Shown: positions 1-6,755 of the stretch, in pieces | Position numbering within the stretch: the first letter of the stretch is position 1 | Layout: each line of letters opens with the position of its first letter | Source of the DNA: JAJKIV01 sp036509075 | GTDB lineage: Bacteria > Gemmatimonadota > Gemmatimonadetes > Gemmatimonadales > Gemmatimonadaceae | Assembly (NCBI GenBank): GCA_036509075.1 | Contig: DATCGG010000536.1 | Span: 1-19,362 of the forward strand | Length of the DNA stretch: 19,362 nucleotides | Direction: 5' to 3' | The notes under the pieces: model-generated | Seen by the model: the letters and a program-made list of their open reading frames with translations, nothing else | Told to the model about the DNA's origin: nothing | Databases searched by the model: none | Program-made: the position numbers and the translations under genes

Positions 1-620
1 CCGCCTTCCGCCTGGCCGATCAGATTCCGTCCCGTCGCGCTGATGACTCCGGCGGTTACGCTCGGTTCGGTGTTGCCAAGCAGGAATCCGTAGGGGTTGC
101 CGATGGCGATCGCCCACTCGCCGATGATGACGTCGTCGGAGTTGCCTAACGGGGCGGTAGGCAATCCCTTCGCGTCGATCTTGAGGACCGCCAGGTCATT
201 CTGCTCGTCGACACCAAGTACCTTGGCAGGAAACGTCTTGCCATCGCGCATCGCGACCGAGACACGCGTGGCCCCCGCAACGACGTGCGCGTTGGTGATG
301 ATCGTCCCGTTAGGGTCGGTGATGAAACCCGAGCCGAGTCCGGCACCGATCCGCTGGCCCGACTGTCGTCCGAAGATCATGTCGAACGGGTCGACCGGCA
401 CTCGCTCGACGACCTCGGTCTGGACGGTGACCACCGCCGGGGCGACGCGAGCAACCGCCTGCGTGATGGCCGTTCGGCGTGACGCCGACACGGCCTGTGG
501 CGGGGTCGTGGACGTTTTGGGGACTGATTGGGCGAGCGAGTCCGCCGGACTTGCTCCCTGACATCCCATCAGCGATGCGGCAGCGAGCGCCGCCGCTGTG
601 AAGCGCTTCGCGAATATCAC
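1..620 (-). CDS. HtrA/Deg-type serine protease, N-terminal part (3' end outside window)
   Basis: This is an envelope trypsin-like protease of the HtrA/DegP family, which cleaves misfolded extracytoplasmic proteins. About 206 codons are present; the catalytic serine motif and any PDZ domains lie beyond base 1. Reading from the GTG at 620, a hydrophobic N-terminus ends in a lipobox-like LMGC (Cys20), suggesting a lipoprotein. A low-complexity linker runs to about residue 50. The protease core then shows GSGFI, NAHVV (catalytic His112) and NDLAVLKI (catalytic Asp142), followed by PLGNSDDV and AIGNPYG, all typical of the family. The GTG overlaps the stop of the upstream FSA-like gene as GTGA, so translation is probably coupled. 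No open frame using an internal ATG keeps the signal sequence. Family assignment is firm; substrate and PDZ number cannot be seen. Confidence 0.9.
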   Translation of the reverse strand, partial: MIFAKRFTAAALAAASLMGCQGASPADSLAQSVPKTSTTPPQAVSASRRTAITQAVARVAPAVVTVQTEVVERVPVDPFDMIFGRQSGQRIGAGLGSGFITDPNGTIITNAHVVAGATRVSVAMRDGKTFPAKVLGVDEQNDLAVLKIDAKGLPTAPLGNSDDVIIGEWAIAIGNPYGFLLGNTEPSVTAGVISATGRNLIGQAEG

Positions 621-1279
621 TTGACTCTCGTTCGATGAGTGCGGCTGAGGTCGGTGAGGAACTTGTCGATCCCCCGGTCCGTCAGCGGATGCAAGAGCAG
701 GGCGCGCAGCGCGTCTGGAGAGATCGCAATGGCATCGGCGCCGGCGAGCGCGCACCCTGTAAACTGCGCGGCGTTCCGCGGCATCGCCGCCAGCACGTCG
801 CACTCCACCCCGTGCATCTGAAACACGCGATGGATCCCGGCGATCGTCTCGACGCCGTCCTGCCCCTGGGCGTCGATCTGATCGATCTGCACGCAGACGA
901 TGCCGGCACCCGCCTTCGCCGCGAGTACCGCCTGGGCAGCGTTGAACACGAGCGTCGCCGCCACGCGAATGCCCTCCGCGCTCAGCCGCCGCATCGCCTC
1001 GATCGCATCCTCCACGAACGGGATCTGGACGATGATCGAATCAGACAGCTTGGCAAGCTCGCGCGCGTCTCGATACACGTCGTTCGCATTCACCGCGCCG
1101 ACCGTTGCAGCGACCGGGAACGCGGCAACTCGACAGATCTCGGCCAGGAGATCGTTCGCGCCGGCGGGATGAACCTCCGCGCTCAGCAGTGTCGGCGTGG
1201 TCAGCACACCGTCTACGAGGCCGTGCGAATGGGCCCATCGAATCTGGTCGAGCTTCGCCGTCGCGATGAAGATCTTCAT
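617..1279 (-). CDS. Transaldolase/fructose-6-phosphate aldolase-fold protein lacking canonical catalytic residues
   Basis: The protein has 220 residues, the length of FSA/TalC proteins, and matches them along the whole barrel: GVLTTPT near residue 24, VFNAAQAVLAAKAGA near 111, IDAQG near 135, DVLAA near 161 and the LAGADAIAI segment near 178. It aligns with E. coli FSA without gaps as recalled. The residues that do the chemistry are replaced: Asp6 is Ala, Asn28 is Thr, Gln59 is Thr, the Schiff-base Lys85 is Gln (codon at 1025-1027), Tyr131 is Gln, Arg134 is Gln and Ser166 is Met. It therefore probably does not act as an ordinary aldolase or transaldolase. The ATG at 1279 overlaps the truA stop as ATGA, and the stop overlaps the protease start. 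An in-frame extension to 1591 is antisense to truA and was not used. Confidence 0.85.
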   Translation of the reverse strand: MKIFIATAKLDQIRWAHSHGLVDGVLTTPTLLSAEVHPAGANDLLAEICRVAAFPVAATVGAVNANDVYRDARELAKLSDSIIVQIPFVEDAIEAMRRLSAEGIRVAATLVFNAAQAVLAAKAGAGIVCVQIDQIDAQGQDGVETIAGIHRVFQMHGVECDVLAAMPRNAAQFTGCALAGADAIAISPDALRALLLHPLTDRGIDKFLTDLSRTHRTRVK

Positions 1280-2052
1280 TCGTTCTGGAGGTACAGTTCG
1301 GGAGGGTACGTCACGTGATCGAGAAACAACCCGTGCGCCGGCGCGGGCGGAGAGACTTCGTCGTTGGCAGACGCGGTGAGCAGGCGATGGATCGCGTCTT
1401 CCTCGCGCTTTCCCGACGCCACCTCGACCAGCGTTCCCACGAGAAAGCGCACCATGTGATGAAGAAAGCGATTCGCTTCGATCTCGAACACGAGACCGCC
1501 CACTCGATCCCTCCAGTTTGCCGAGCGAACGATGCATCGGTGGTCGTCGCGGTCGGGCGCGGTGCCTCGAACGGCGAACGCGACGAAGCAATGGTCACCG
1601 ACGAGCGGCGCCGTCGCGTGATCGAGCAGGGCGCGGTCGAGCGCACGAGCGAACGGCCACTCGGTGTGGCGGCGAAACGGCGAGCGTGCCTCTTCGTCGG
1701 TTCCAACGTAGTAGCTGTATCGGCGGGAGAGAGCGCTGTACCGTGCGTGGAATTCAGGCCGCATGTCAAACGCCGCGCTGACCCAGATGTCGCGCGGCAA
1801 CAGTGCGTTCAATGTGCGTCTCAAGTTCGCGGCGGACCACCGTTCGCTCACCCGAACACCGACTGCCTGGCCGCGTGCATGCACGCCCGCATCGGTCCGA
1901 CCCGCACCAAGAGCCGCGACGTGACCGCCCACGAGGCGCGTCAACACTCGCTCCAGCTCGCCCTGCACAGTGCGCTCATTCGGCTGACGCTGCCATCCAG
2001 AGAAGGCGGCGCCGTCGTAGTGCAGCACGAGCTGCACGGTGCGCACTGTCAT
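1276..2052 (-). CDS. truA: tRNA pseudouridine(38-40) synthase TruA
   Basis: TruA isomerises uridines 38-40 in the anticodon arm of tRNAs to pseudouridine. The 258-residue protein has the family opening YDGAAFSGWQRQ, the catalytic motif GAGRTDAGVHARGQ with nucleophile Asp54, the ALSRRYSYYV strand, and the C-terminal NRFLHHMVRFLVGTL segment. Length is normal. The start is the ATG at 2052. An upstream in-frame extension to 2091 would read through the promoter, whose -10 hexamer ends 7 bases before this ATG, so that extension is unlikely. There is no Shine-Dalgarno sequence, in line with a leaderless mRNA. It heads a three-gene minus-strand unit with the FSA-like gene (ATGA overlap) and the HtrA protease. 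Confidence 0.95.
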   Translation of the reverse strand: MTVRTVQLVLHYDGAAFSGWQRQPNERTVQGELERVLTRLVGGHVAALGAGRTDAGVHARGQAVGVRVSERWSAANLRRTLNALLPRDIWVSAAFDMRPEFHARYSALSRRYSYYVGTDEEARSPFRRHTEWPFARALDRALLDHATAPLVGDHCFVAFAVRGTAPDRDDHRCIVRSANWRDRVGGLVFEIEANRFLHHMVRFLVGTLVEVASGKREEDAIHRLLTASANDEVSPPAPAHGLFLDHVTYPPELYLQNE

Positions 2053-2059
2053 CGCTCGG

Positions 2060-2087
2060 AAACTAGCCCGACCCACCCCTCTGTCAA
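2060..2087 (-). promoter_or_regulatory. Predicted sigma-70 promoter of truA, leaderless geometry
   Basis: On the minus strand TTGACA (2087-2082) is followed by a 16-base spacer and TAGTTT (2065-2060). Seven bases separate the -10 hexamer from the truA ATG at 2052, so transcription should begin at or within a base or two of the A of ATG. The same spacing is seen for folK and for the beta-barrel gene. Confidence 0.65.
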
Positions 2088-2123
2088 GCAACGCACGCGC
2101 GTCGAGCCCAGGGGCGGAAGCGA

Positions 2124-2152
2124 TTGACTTTGCGAGACGTACGCCTCAACAT
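2124..2152 (+). promoter_or_regulatory. Weak candidate promoter for the GAF-trpD unit
   Basis: TTGACT (2124-2129) is a good -35 hexamer. Seventeen bases later CAACAT (2147-2152) is a poor -10. If real, it would give a leader of about 40 bases before the ATG at 2202. The same TTG could instead be a start codon of the GAF gene, preceded by AGGGG about 9 bases upstream. The divergent interval 2053-2201 holds this and the truA promoter and nothing else clear. Confidence 0.25.
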
Positions 2153-2201
2153 TCGCGTCGCCGATCAAGGCGAATTCGCCCCCGCCGCGGCTTCCCACTT
2201 C

Positions 2202-3515
2202 ATGTCTTCGCGGAACCTTCCCTCGCTCGCGCACGCCCTGAGCGTCGCGCCTGACTACGATGCTGCCCTGGTCGCGCTTGGCGAAGGTCTCGCCGACGTG
2301 GATCGCACCGCGCACCTGGGCTTACTGCGCTACGACGCTCGGCGGGAGATGCTGCGCGAGCGTCTCACGCCAAACGGCGGGCGGGTGGTGAAGACTCCGG
2401 TCGAGACCACGTTCGACCATCTCCCCGCTACGATTCGGACTCAGGTCGCCGCCGGTGGCCAGTTCGTCGACCTTGGCGACCGGTCGCCCGACTATGCGCG
2501 CATGTTCAGCTTCCCGCCGTTTGCCGACGGCGGGATTCTGTCACTGCGTGGCGTTCTCGTTGACGGCTGCCTCGCGGCGGTGGTCGCCCTCTACGAGCCG
2601 AAGAAGATGTTCGGCACCCGGTCGATCGAGCGCTTCGCCCCCTTCGTGGCGCTGTTCGAGCTGTGCTACGCGCGATTGGCCGAACGCGAGGCCCGCGATG
2701 AGGCTGTGCGCACGCTGGAGGATGTCACGCAGCGCGTCCACGGCGAATACGTCCGTCGCCTCGCCGAGCTCGAACACGAGCTGATTCGCGCGAAGGACGA
2801 AGCACGTGCGCCGACGACCGAGGAAGTTTCGACCCGGATCGTGGCGCTCGAGCGGGACGTCGCCAAGGCGAACGAACAGGCACGGAAGGCGAAGCGCCAT
2901 TCCGACGAGATCGAGGGACACGTCACCGCGGCCGTGAGCCAGCTCGAGCAGGCGCACGTGGAGCTGCATCGACGCAGCGAGTCGTTGCGTCAGCGTACGC
3001 GGACGCTCTACCTCATCGAGCGTATGCTCAAGCTCGATGCGACCGTCGCGGATCCGCGACAGCTCGTCGACGGCCTGCTCGCGCTCGTTGGCGACGACAT
3101 GCAGGCGCAGCGCTGCTCGCTCATGCTCGTTGCCCCCGAACCTGGCTACATGTTCCTGGCGGCGTCGCGTGGCCTCGCGCCGTTCATCGCCGAAGGCTCG
3201 CGGATCAGAATCGGGCAGGGCGTTGCCGGCCGCGTCGCGCAGGCGCGCGAGCCGCTGCTCGTGCAGGACGTCAGGCATGCAACCACGCATCCGCTGCTGC
3301 TCGACCAGCACTTCACCACGGGGTCGTTCATCAGCTTTCCGCTGCTCTATCAGGGGGATTTTGTCGGCGTCGTCAACCTCACGAATCGCGCGCAGTACGG
3401 CGTGTTCGTTGACGACGATCTCGAGCGCGTGCAGGTGCTGGCGCTCGTCATCGCGCTCGTCGCCACGAACGCGTCGTTGGCGACGCGGCTCGTGGAGTCC
3501 ATCGGGCCACGTTAG
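2202..3515 (+). CDS. Two-GAF-domain protein with central coiled coil
   Basis: The 437-residue soluble protein has no signal peptide and no membrane segment. Residues about 10-160 look like a divergent GAF-type sensor. Residues about 165-275 are charged and helical (many Glu, Arg, Ala heptads), consistent with a coiled-coil dimer linker. Residues about 280-425 are a clearer GAF domain with GQGVAGRVAQAREPLLVQD and FPLLYQGDFVGVVNLTN. No kinase, cyclase or phosphodiesterase domain is attached, so the output is unknown. The ATG at 2202 was chosen because the preceding in-frame stretch from the TTG at 2124 has weaker third-position G+C and contains a -35-like box; the longer form remains possible. 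It ends 11 bases before trpD and probably shares its transcript. The ligand cannot be told from sequence. Confidence 0.85.
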   Translation: MSSRNLPSLAHALSVAPDYDAALVALGEGLADVDRTAHLGLLRYDARREMLRERLTPNGGRVVKTPVETTFDHLPATIRTQVAAGGQFVDLGDRSPDYARMFSFPPFADGGILSLRGVLVDGCLAAVVALYEPKKMFGTRSIERFAPFVALFELCYARLAEREARDEAVRTLEDVTQRVHGEYVRRLAELEHELIRAKDEARAPTTEEVSTRIVALERDVAKANEQARKAKRHSDEIEGHVTAAVSQLEQAHVELHRRSESLRQRTRTLYLIERMLKLDATVADPRQLVDGLLALVGDDMQAQRCSLMLVAPEPGYMFLAASRGLAPFIAEGSRIRIGQGVAGRVAQAREPLLVQDVRHATTHPLLLDQHFTTGSFISFPLLYQGDFVGVVNLTNRAQYGVFVDDDLERVQVLALVIALVATNASLATRLVESIGPR

Positions 3516-3526
3516 GCGTCACCGGC

Positions 3527-4573
3527 GTGACGGCACCGACAGGCTCCCCGACCGCGCTCCAGGCCGCGATCCGACGCGTCGCATTCGGTGATTCGCTCGA
3601 CTCGGAGCTGGCGACCGACGCCTTCGGGATAATCATGCGCGGTGAGGCGACGGCCGCGCAGATCGCCGCGCTGCTCATCGGGCTGCGCGTCAAGGGCGAG
3701 ACGGCCGACGAGGTGACCGGAGCGGCGCGTGCACTGCGAGGGGCCATGGTGCACTTGCCGGTGGCGACCGCCGAGGATCTCGTGGACACCTGCGGGACCG
3801 GCGGCGGCGCGGTGCCGACTTTCAACATCTCGACCGCCGCGGCCCTGCTCGCCGCCGGGGCCGGCGTGCGGATCGCCAAGCACGGCAATCGCTCGTTCAC
3901 CACGCAGTGCGGGAGCGCGGACGTGCTGGAGCAGCTTGGCGTGACGCTCGAGGCTCCGGTCGACGTCGCGGCGCGCGCCCTCGACGAAGCGGGCATCACG
4001 TTCATGTTCGCCCCGGCGATGCATCCGGCGATGCGACACGTTGGCCCCGTGCGACGCGAGCTGGGCATTCCTACCGTAATGAACATCGTGGGGCCGTTGG
4101 CCAATCCGGCGGGCGCGGGCCGTCAGGTGGTCGGCGTGGCCGAGCGTGGCCGGATGCCGCTGCTCGCGGGCGCGCTCGCAGCGTTAGGCGCGGCGCACGC
4201 GCTGGTGGTGCACGGCGAGCCGGGGATGGATGAGATCTCCCCGGTGGGTGCGACCCATGTCGCCGAAGTGCGCGATGGGGCGGTGACGGAGTGGACGATC
4301 CGGCCGGAGGACTACGGCTTTTCCGGATTTACACCATCGGATCTGGCGGGAGGAGGTCCGGCGGAGAACGCGCGAATGATCACCGACGTGCTGACCGGAA
4401 AGGGTCACCCGGCTGCGAGGGCAGCAGTGGTGCTGAACGCCGCCGGCGCGCTGTATGTCGCCCCGGGAGGTCGGTCCTTCGCCGAGTCGGTCGCGGCCGC
4501 GAACGCGGCACTCGCGAGCGGTGCGGGGGCGGCCGCGCTGGAACGGATGCGCCGAGCGTACGCGTCGCGTTAG
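3527..4573 (+). CDS. trpD: Anthranilate phosphoribosyltransferase TrpD
   Basis: TrpD joins anthranilate to PRPP, the second step of tryptophan synthesis. The 348-residue protein carries the glycine loop as CGTGGGAVPTFNIST (residues 89-103), the anthranilate/PRPP segment KHGNRS (118-123), GSADVLEQLG, NIVGPLANPA (186-195) and the metal-binding pair Asp235-Glu236 in GMDEISPVG. One point differs from the textbook motif: the fifth residue of GTGGD is Gly94 (GGC at 3806-3808), the position equivalent to Asp83 of the Sulfolobus enzyme. The GTG at 3527 lies 11 bases after the GAF gene stop; no ATG is better placed. trpD is separated from trpC by lexA in the opposite orientation, so it depends on a promoter at or before the GAF gene. 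Confidence 0.97.
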   Translation: MTAPTGSPTALQAAIRRVAFGDSLDSELATDAFGIIMRGEATAAQIAALLIGLRVKGETADEVTGAARALRGAMVHLPVATAEDLVDTCGTGGGAVPTFNISTAAALLAAGAGVRIAKHGNRSFTTQCGSADVLEQLGVTLEAPVDVAARALDEAGITFMFAPAMHPAMRHVGPVRRELGIPTVMNIVGPLANPAGAGRQVVGVAERGRMPLLAGALAALGAAHALVVHGEPGMDEISPVGATHVAEVRDGAVTEWTIRPEDYGFSGFTPSDLAGGGPAENARMITDVLTGKGHPAARAAVVLNAAGALYVAPGGRSFAESVAAANAALASGAGAAALERMRRAYASR

Positions 4574-4581
4574 GCGACGCG
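4561..4581. terminator. Perfect 8-bp hairpin between convergent trpD and lexA
   Basis: CGCGTCGC (4561-4568) and GCGACGCG (4574-4581) are exact complements around the loop GTTAG, whose last three bases are the trpD stop codon. The hairpin sits where trpD and lexA transcripts meet and could end transcription from both sides. No T-tract follows on either strand, so intrinsic termination is unproven. Confidence 0.4.
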
Positions 4582-4597
4582 CCGCCCGCTCCCATTC

Positions 4598-5206
4598 CTA
4601 ATACCGACGCAGGACGCCCACGACGACACCCTGGATGCTGATGTCATTCTCGTGGACGTACATGGGCGGCATGGTCTCGTTCGCGGGCTGGAGACGGATC
4701 CGCCCATCCTTCTCGCGGTAGAACTTCTTCACCGTCGCCGAGTTTCCACTGAGCATCGCGATCACCATCTCGCCGTTGTCGGCGCGCTGGCGCTCGTTCA
4801 CCACGACGAAATCACCGTCGCGAATCTGCTCATCGATCATCGAGTTGCCGCGAACGCGAAGCACGTAATGGCTTCCCGAGCGGCGCACGAAGTCGTCAGG
4901 CACGGCGATGCTCTCGTTTGCCGTCATCGCCTCGATCGGGTAACCGGCTGCCACCATGCCGAGCAACGGCAGCTCGACGGCCCGCTGGAAGACCTCCGAG
5001 GGCAGGATCTCGATCGCGCGGCTCTCGTTGTAGCTCCGCTTGATGTAGCCCTTTCGCTCGAGGTTGCTCAGGTGCTCGTGCACCGTGGCGAGCGAGTTAT
5101 AGTTGAAATGCGACGCGATCTCCTCGAAGCTCGGCGCGTATCCGCGCTCCTCGGCGTACGACGACAGGTAATCCAGGATTTCGCGTTGACGCTTGGTGAG
5201 CGGCAT
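4598..5206 (-). CDS. lexA: SOS repressor LexA
   Basis: LexA represses DNA-repair genes until RecA filaments trigger its self-cleavage. The protein has 202 residues, the same as E. coli LexA. The N-terminal winged helix-turn-helix spans about 1-65 (LTKRQREILDYL, then SFEEIASHF and a recognition-helix region around 38-50). The cleavage site is Ala87-Gly88 in VAAGYP. The catalytic dyad is Ser122 (GNSMID) and Lys160 (TVKKF). The ATG at 5206 has GGGGAT about 7 bases upstream; a longer reading into 6124 is antisense to trpC. The gene is convergent with trpD and divergent from trpC. Its promoter carries a LexA-type operator, so autoregulation is likely. The recognition helix differs from E. coli, in keeping with the non-E. 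coli operator. Confidence 0.97.
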   Translation of the reverse strand: MPLTKRQREILDYLSSYAEERGYAPSFEEIASHFNYNSLATVHEHLSNLERKGYIKRSYNESRAIEILPSEVFQRAVELPLLGMVAAGYPIEAMTANESIAVPDDFVRRSGSHYVLRVRGNSMIDEQIRDGDFVVVNERQRADNGEMVIAMLSGNSATVKKFYREKDGRIRLQPANETMPPMYVHENDISIQGVVVGVLRRY

Positions 5207-5235
5207 GGTGATCCCCGCAGGTTGAGCCGACGGCA

Positions 5236-5249
5236 TTGTTCCCGAACAA
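5236..5249. promoter_or_regulatory. Palindrome TTGTTC-CC-GAACAA in the lexA-trpC gap
   Basis: The 14-base element is a perfect inverted repeat except for its two central bases. It contains the same GAAC/GTTC word as the adjacent direct repeat, so it may be a secondary LexA site or a site for another dimeric regulator. It lies in the predicted lexA leader and upstream of trpC. Confidence 0.45.
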
Positions 5250-5259
5250 CAGCCGAAGA

Positions 5260-5274
5260 GAACGATATCCGAAC
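5260..5274 (-). promoter_or_regulatory. Probable LexA operator, GTTC-N7-GTTC
   Basis: On the minus strand GTTC (5274-5271), seven bases, then GTTC (5263-5260) form a direct repeat of the type known for alphaproteobacterial LexA boxes. It overlaps the predicted lexA -10 hexamer, exactly where an autorepressor would act. It also ends 11 bases before the trpC start, so bound LexA could affect trpC. Function is inferred from position and motif. Confidence 0.55.
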
Positions 5275-5290
5275 AAGGGCCGAAGTGCAA
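5262..5290 (-). promoter_or_regulatory. Predicted lexA promoter
   Basis: On the minus strand TTGCAC (5290-5285), a 17-base spacer and TATCGT (5267-5262, four of six consensus bases) form a plausible sigma-70 promoter. Transcription would start near 5255, leaving a leader of about 50 bases with the GGGGAT ribosome site. The -35 hexamer overlaps the trpC GTG on the other strand. Confidence 0.5.
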
Positions 5291-6106
5291 GCAAATCGTG
5301 CGTGGATCGCGCCGGTGGGTCCGCTTGGTCGGCTGTCGGCCGCGGCGGCGGTCAGGGCGCAGGACCTCCAAAAGCAGTCCGCTGACCTTCGCGATCGCGC
5401 CAGTGACGTTCCCTCCGGGCCATCGTTCGGCGCGGCCCTCCGACGAACCGACGTCGCAGTGATCGCCGAGGTGAAACGTCGCTCGCCGTCGAAGGGCATG
5501 ATCAACCCTGGGCTCAACGCCGCCGAGCAGGCGGCCGCCTATGCACGCGGCGGGGCGGCGGCGCTTTCGATTCTCACCGAGCCAACCGAATTCGGGGGGG
5601 CGGTTCAGGACTTGAGGGATGCCAGAGAGGCCACGAGCCTGCCGACGCTCAAGAAGGATTTTCACGTCCATCCGGTCCAGGTGCTCGAAGCGCGTGCGGC
5701 CGGCGCGTCCGCGATGTTGCTGATCGCGCGCGCCCTGCCTCCCGACGACCTGACGGCCATGGCCGACCGTGCGTTGGAGCTCGGAGTGGAAGTGCTGGTG
5801 GAGATCCGGAGCGAAGAGGAGTTGGAGCGCGGGCTCGCGATCAGACACGCGGTGATTGGCGTGAACAGCCGCGATCTCGAGACGCTGGTGATCGATTCCG
5901 CCGTCGCGGCGCGGCTCATCCCGTTGATTCCTGCTGATCGGCTGGCGATCGCCGAAAGCGGCGTGAGCGGGCGGTACGACGTCGAGCGAGCGGCAGTGGT
6001 CGGGGCCGACGCCGTCCTCGTCGGCTCGACCGTGTCGGCGGCGTCCGACCCGACCGCGGCTGTCGCGGCGCTCACCGGCGTAGCGCGGATGCTCCGTGGC
6101 GGTTGA
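5285..6106 (+). CDS. trpC: Indole-3-glycerol phosphate synthase TrpC
   Basis: TrpC closes CdRP to indole-3-glycerol phosphate with loss of CO2 and water. The 273-residue TIM barrel has AEVKRRSPSKG with Glu62 and catalytic Lys64, LSILTEP, KKDF with Lys124 (the family usually has RKDF), LVEI with Glu173, GVNSRDL with Asn194 (NNRDL is more usual) and AESGVS with Ser225. The start is the GTG at 5285, preceded by AAGGG at good spacing and followed by AWIAPVGPLGRL, a reasonable enzyme N-terminus; the longer open frame upstream is antisense to lexA. It is the first gene of trpC-trpF-trpB-HEAT-HD-GYP-trpA and overlaps trpF by 11 bases. It starts 78 bases from the divergent lexA ATG, so its promoter must lie in, or overlap, the LexA operator region. 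Confidence 0.95.
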   Translation: MQANRAWIAPVGPLGRLSAAAAVRAQDLQKQSADLRDRASDVPSGPSFGAALRRTDVAVIAEVKRRSPSKGMINPGLNAAEQAAAYARGGAAALSILTEPTEFGGAVQDLRDAREATSLPTLKKDFHVHPVQVLEARAAGASAMLLIARALPPDDLTAMADRALELGVEVLVEIRSEEELERGLAIRHAVIGVNSRDLETLVIDSAVAARLIPLIPADRLAIAESGVSGRYDVERAAVVGADAVLVGSTVSAASDPTAAVAALTGVARMLRGG

Positions 6107-6755
6107 GATCAAGTTCTGCGGCATGACGCGCGCCGCGGACGCCGAGTACGCCGCGTCGTTAGGCGCCGCCTACGTCGGTGTCATCTTCGCCGAGAGTCCG
6201 CGCCGCGTCGATCCCGGAGGAGCGACCGCGGTGCTCGCCGGGGTCCGAGGGCGCGCGAGCACCGTCGGCGTGTTCGGTTCCGCCACGGTCGAGACCATTT
6301 CGACCGTCGCCTCGGAGGTCGCACTTGACGTCGTGCAGCTTCATGGCGACCCGTCTCCGGGCATCGTGGACCGCGTCCGACTCAGGTTCGGCGGCGCGGT
6401 GTGGGCAGCGGTGCGTATCGCGGACAGCGTGCTTCCCGTCGGCGCGGCCGACCTTCTGGCCGTTGCCGATGCCGTGGTCCTGGATGCGAAGATCCCCGGT
6501 CAGCTCGGCGGGACGGGGCAGTCGTTCGACTGGACCGCGATCGCGCGAACGCTCGACCGCGAGCGCGCTCGCGCGCGCCTCGTGCTCGCGGGCGGGTTGA
6601 GTCCCGACAACGTTGCGGACGCCGTGCGCATCATTGCACCGGACGTCGTGGATGTATCATCCGGCGTTGAGTCCGCCCCCGGAATCAAGGACCACGCACG
6701 CATGCGCGCTTTCCGCGATGCCGTGCGCCGACGAGGAGACACGCTGAGTGAGTGA
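6096..6755 (+). CDS. trpF: Phosphoribosylanthranilate isomerase TrpF
   Basis: TrpF converts phosphoribosylanthranilate to CdRP by an Amadori rearrangement, supplying TrpC. The 219-residue protein begins IKFCGMT with the general base Cys8, has GVIFAESPRRV and VQLHGD, the general acid Asp130 in VVLDAKIPGQLGGTG, and the phosphate-binding LAGGLSPDNV and VSSGVESAPGIKD segments. The GTG at 6096 is the only start that gives the usual N-terminus, and it overlaps trpC by 11 bases. The stop lies inside the trpB start region (overlap of 8 bases). Length is normal and all key residues are present. Confidence 0.96.
   Translation: MAVEIKFCGMTRAADAEYAASLGAAYVGVIFAESPRRVDPGGATAVLAGVRGRASTVGVFGSATVETISTVASEVALDVVQLHGDPSPGIVDRVRLRFGGAVWAAVRIADSVLPVGAADLLAVADAVVLDAKIPGQLGGTGQSFDWTAIARTLDRERARARLVLAGGLSPDNVADAVRIIAPDVVDVSSGVESAPGIKDHARMRAFRDAVRRRGDTLSE

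Noticed and set aside
635..1318. 227-codon plus-strand open frame opposite the FSA-like gene
   Set aside because: Low-complexity His/Arg-rich reading with no start context; the minus-strand protein has clear family similarity.
2124..2201. TTG start adding 26 residues to the GAF protein
   Set aside because: Weaker third-position G+C than the gene body, and the TTG is part of a -35-like box; kept only as an alternative.
3518..3531. Small hairpin GTCAC-CGGC-GTGAC over the trpD start
   Set aside because: Only 5 bp of stem; too weak to claim translational control.
4652..5284. Plus-strand extension of trpC
   Set aside because: It is antisense to lexA; TrpC is complete from the GTG at 5285 with a ribosome site.
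5207..5284. Trp attenuator, T-box or leader peptide before trpC
   Set aside because: The gap is too short, with no Trp codons in a short frame and no competing hairpins seen.
5207..6124. Minus-strand extension of lexA to a 508-residue protein
   Set aside because: It is antisense to trpC and passes through the lexA promoter; LexA is complete at 202 residues from the ATG at 5206.
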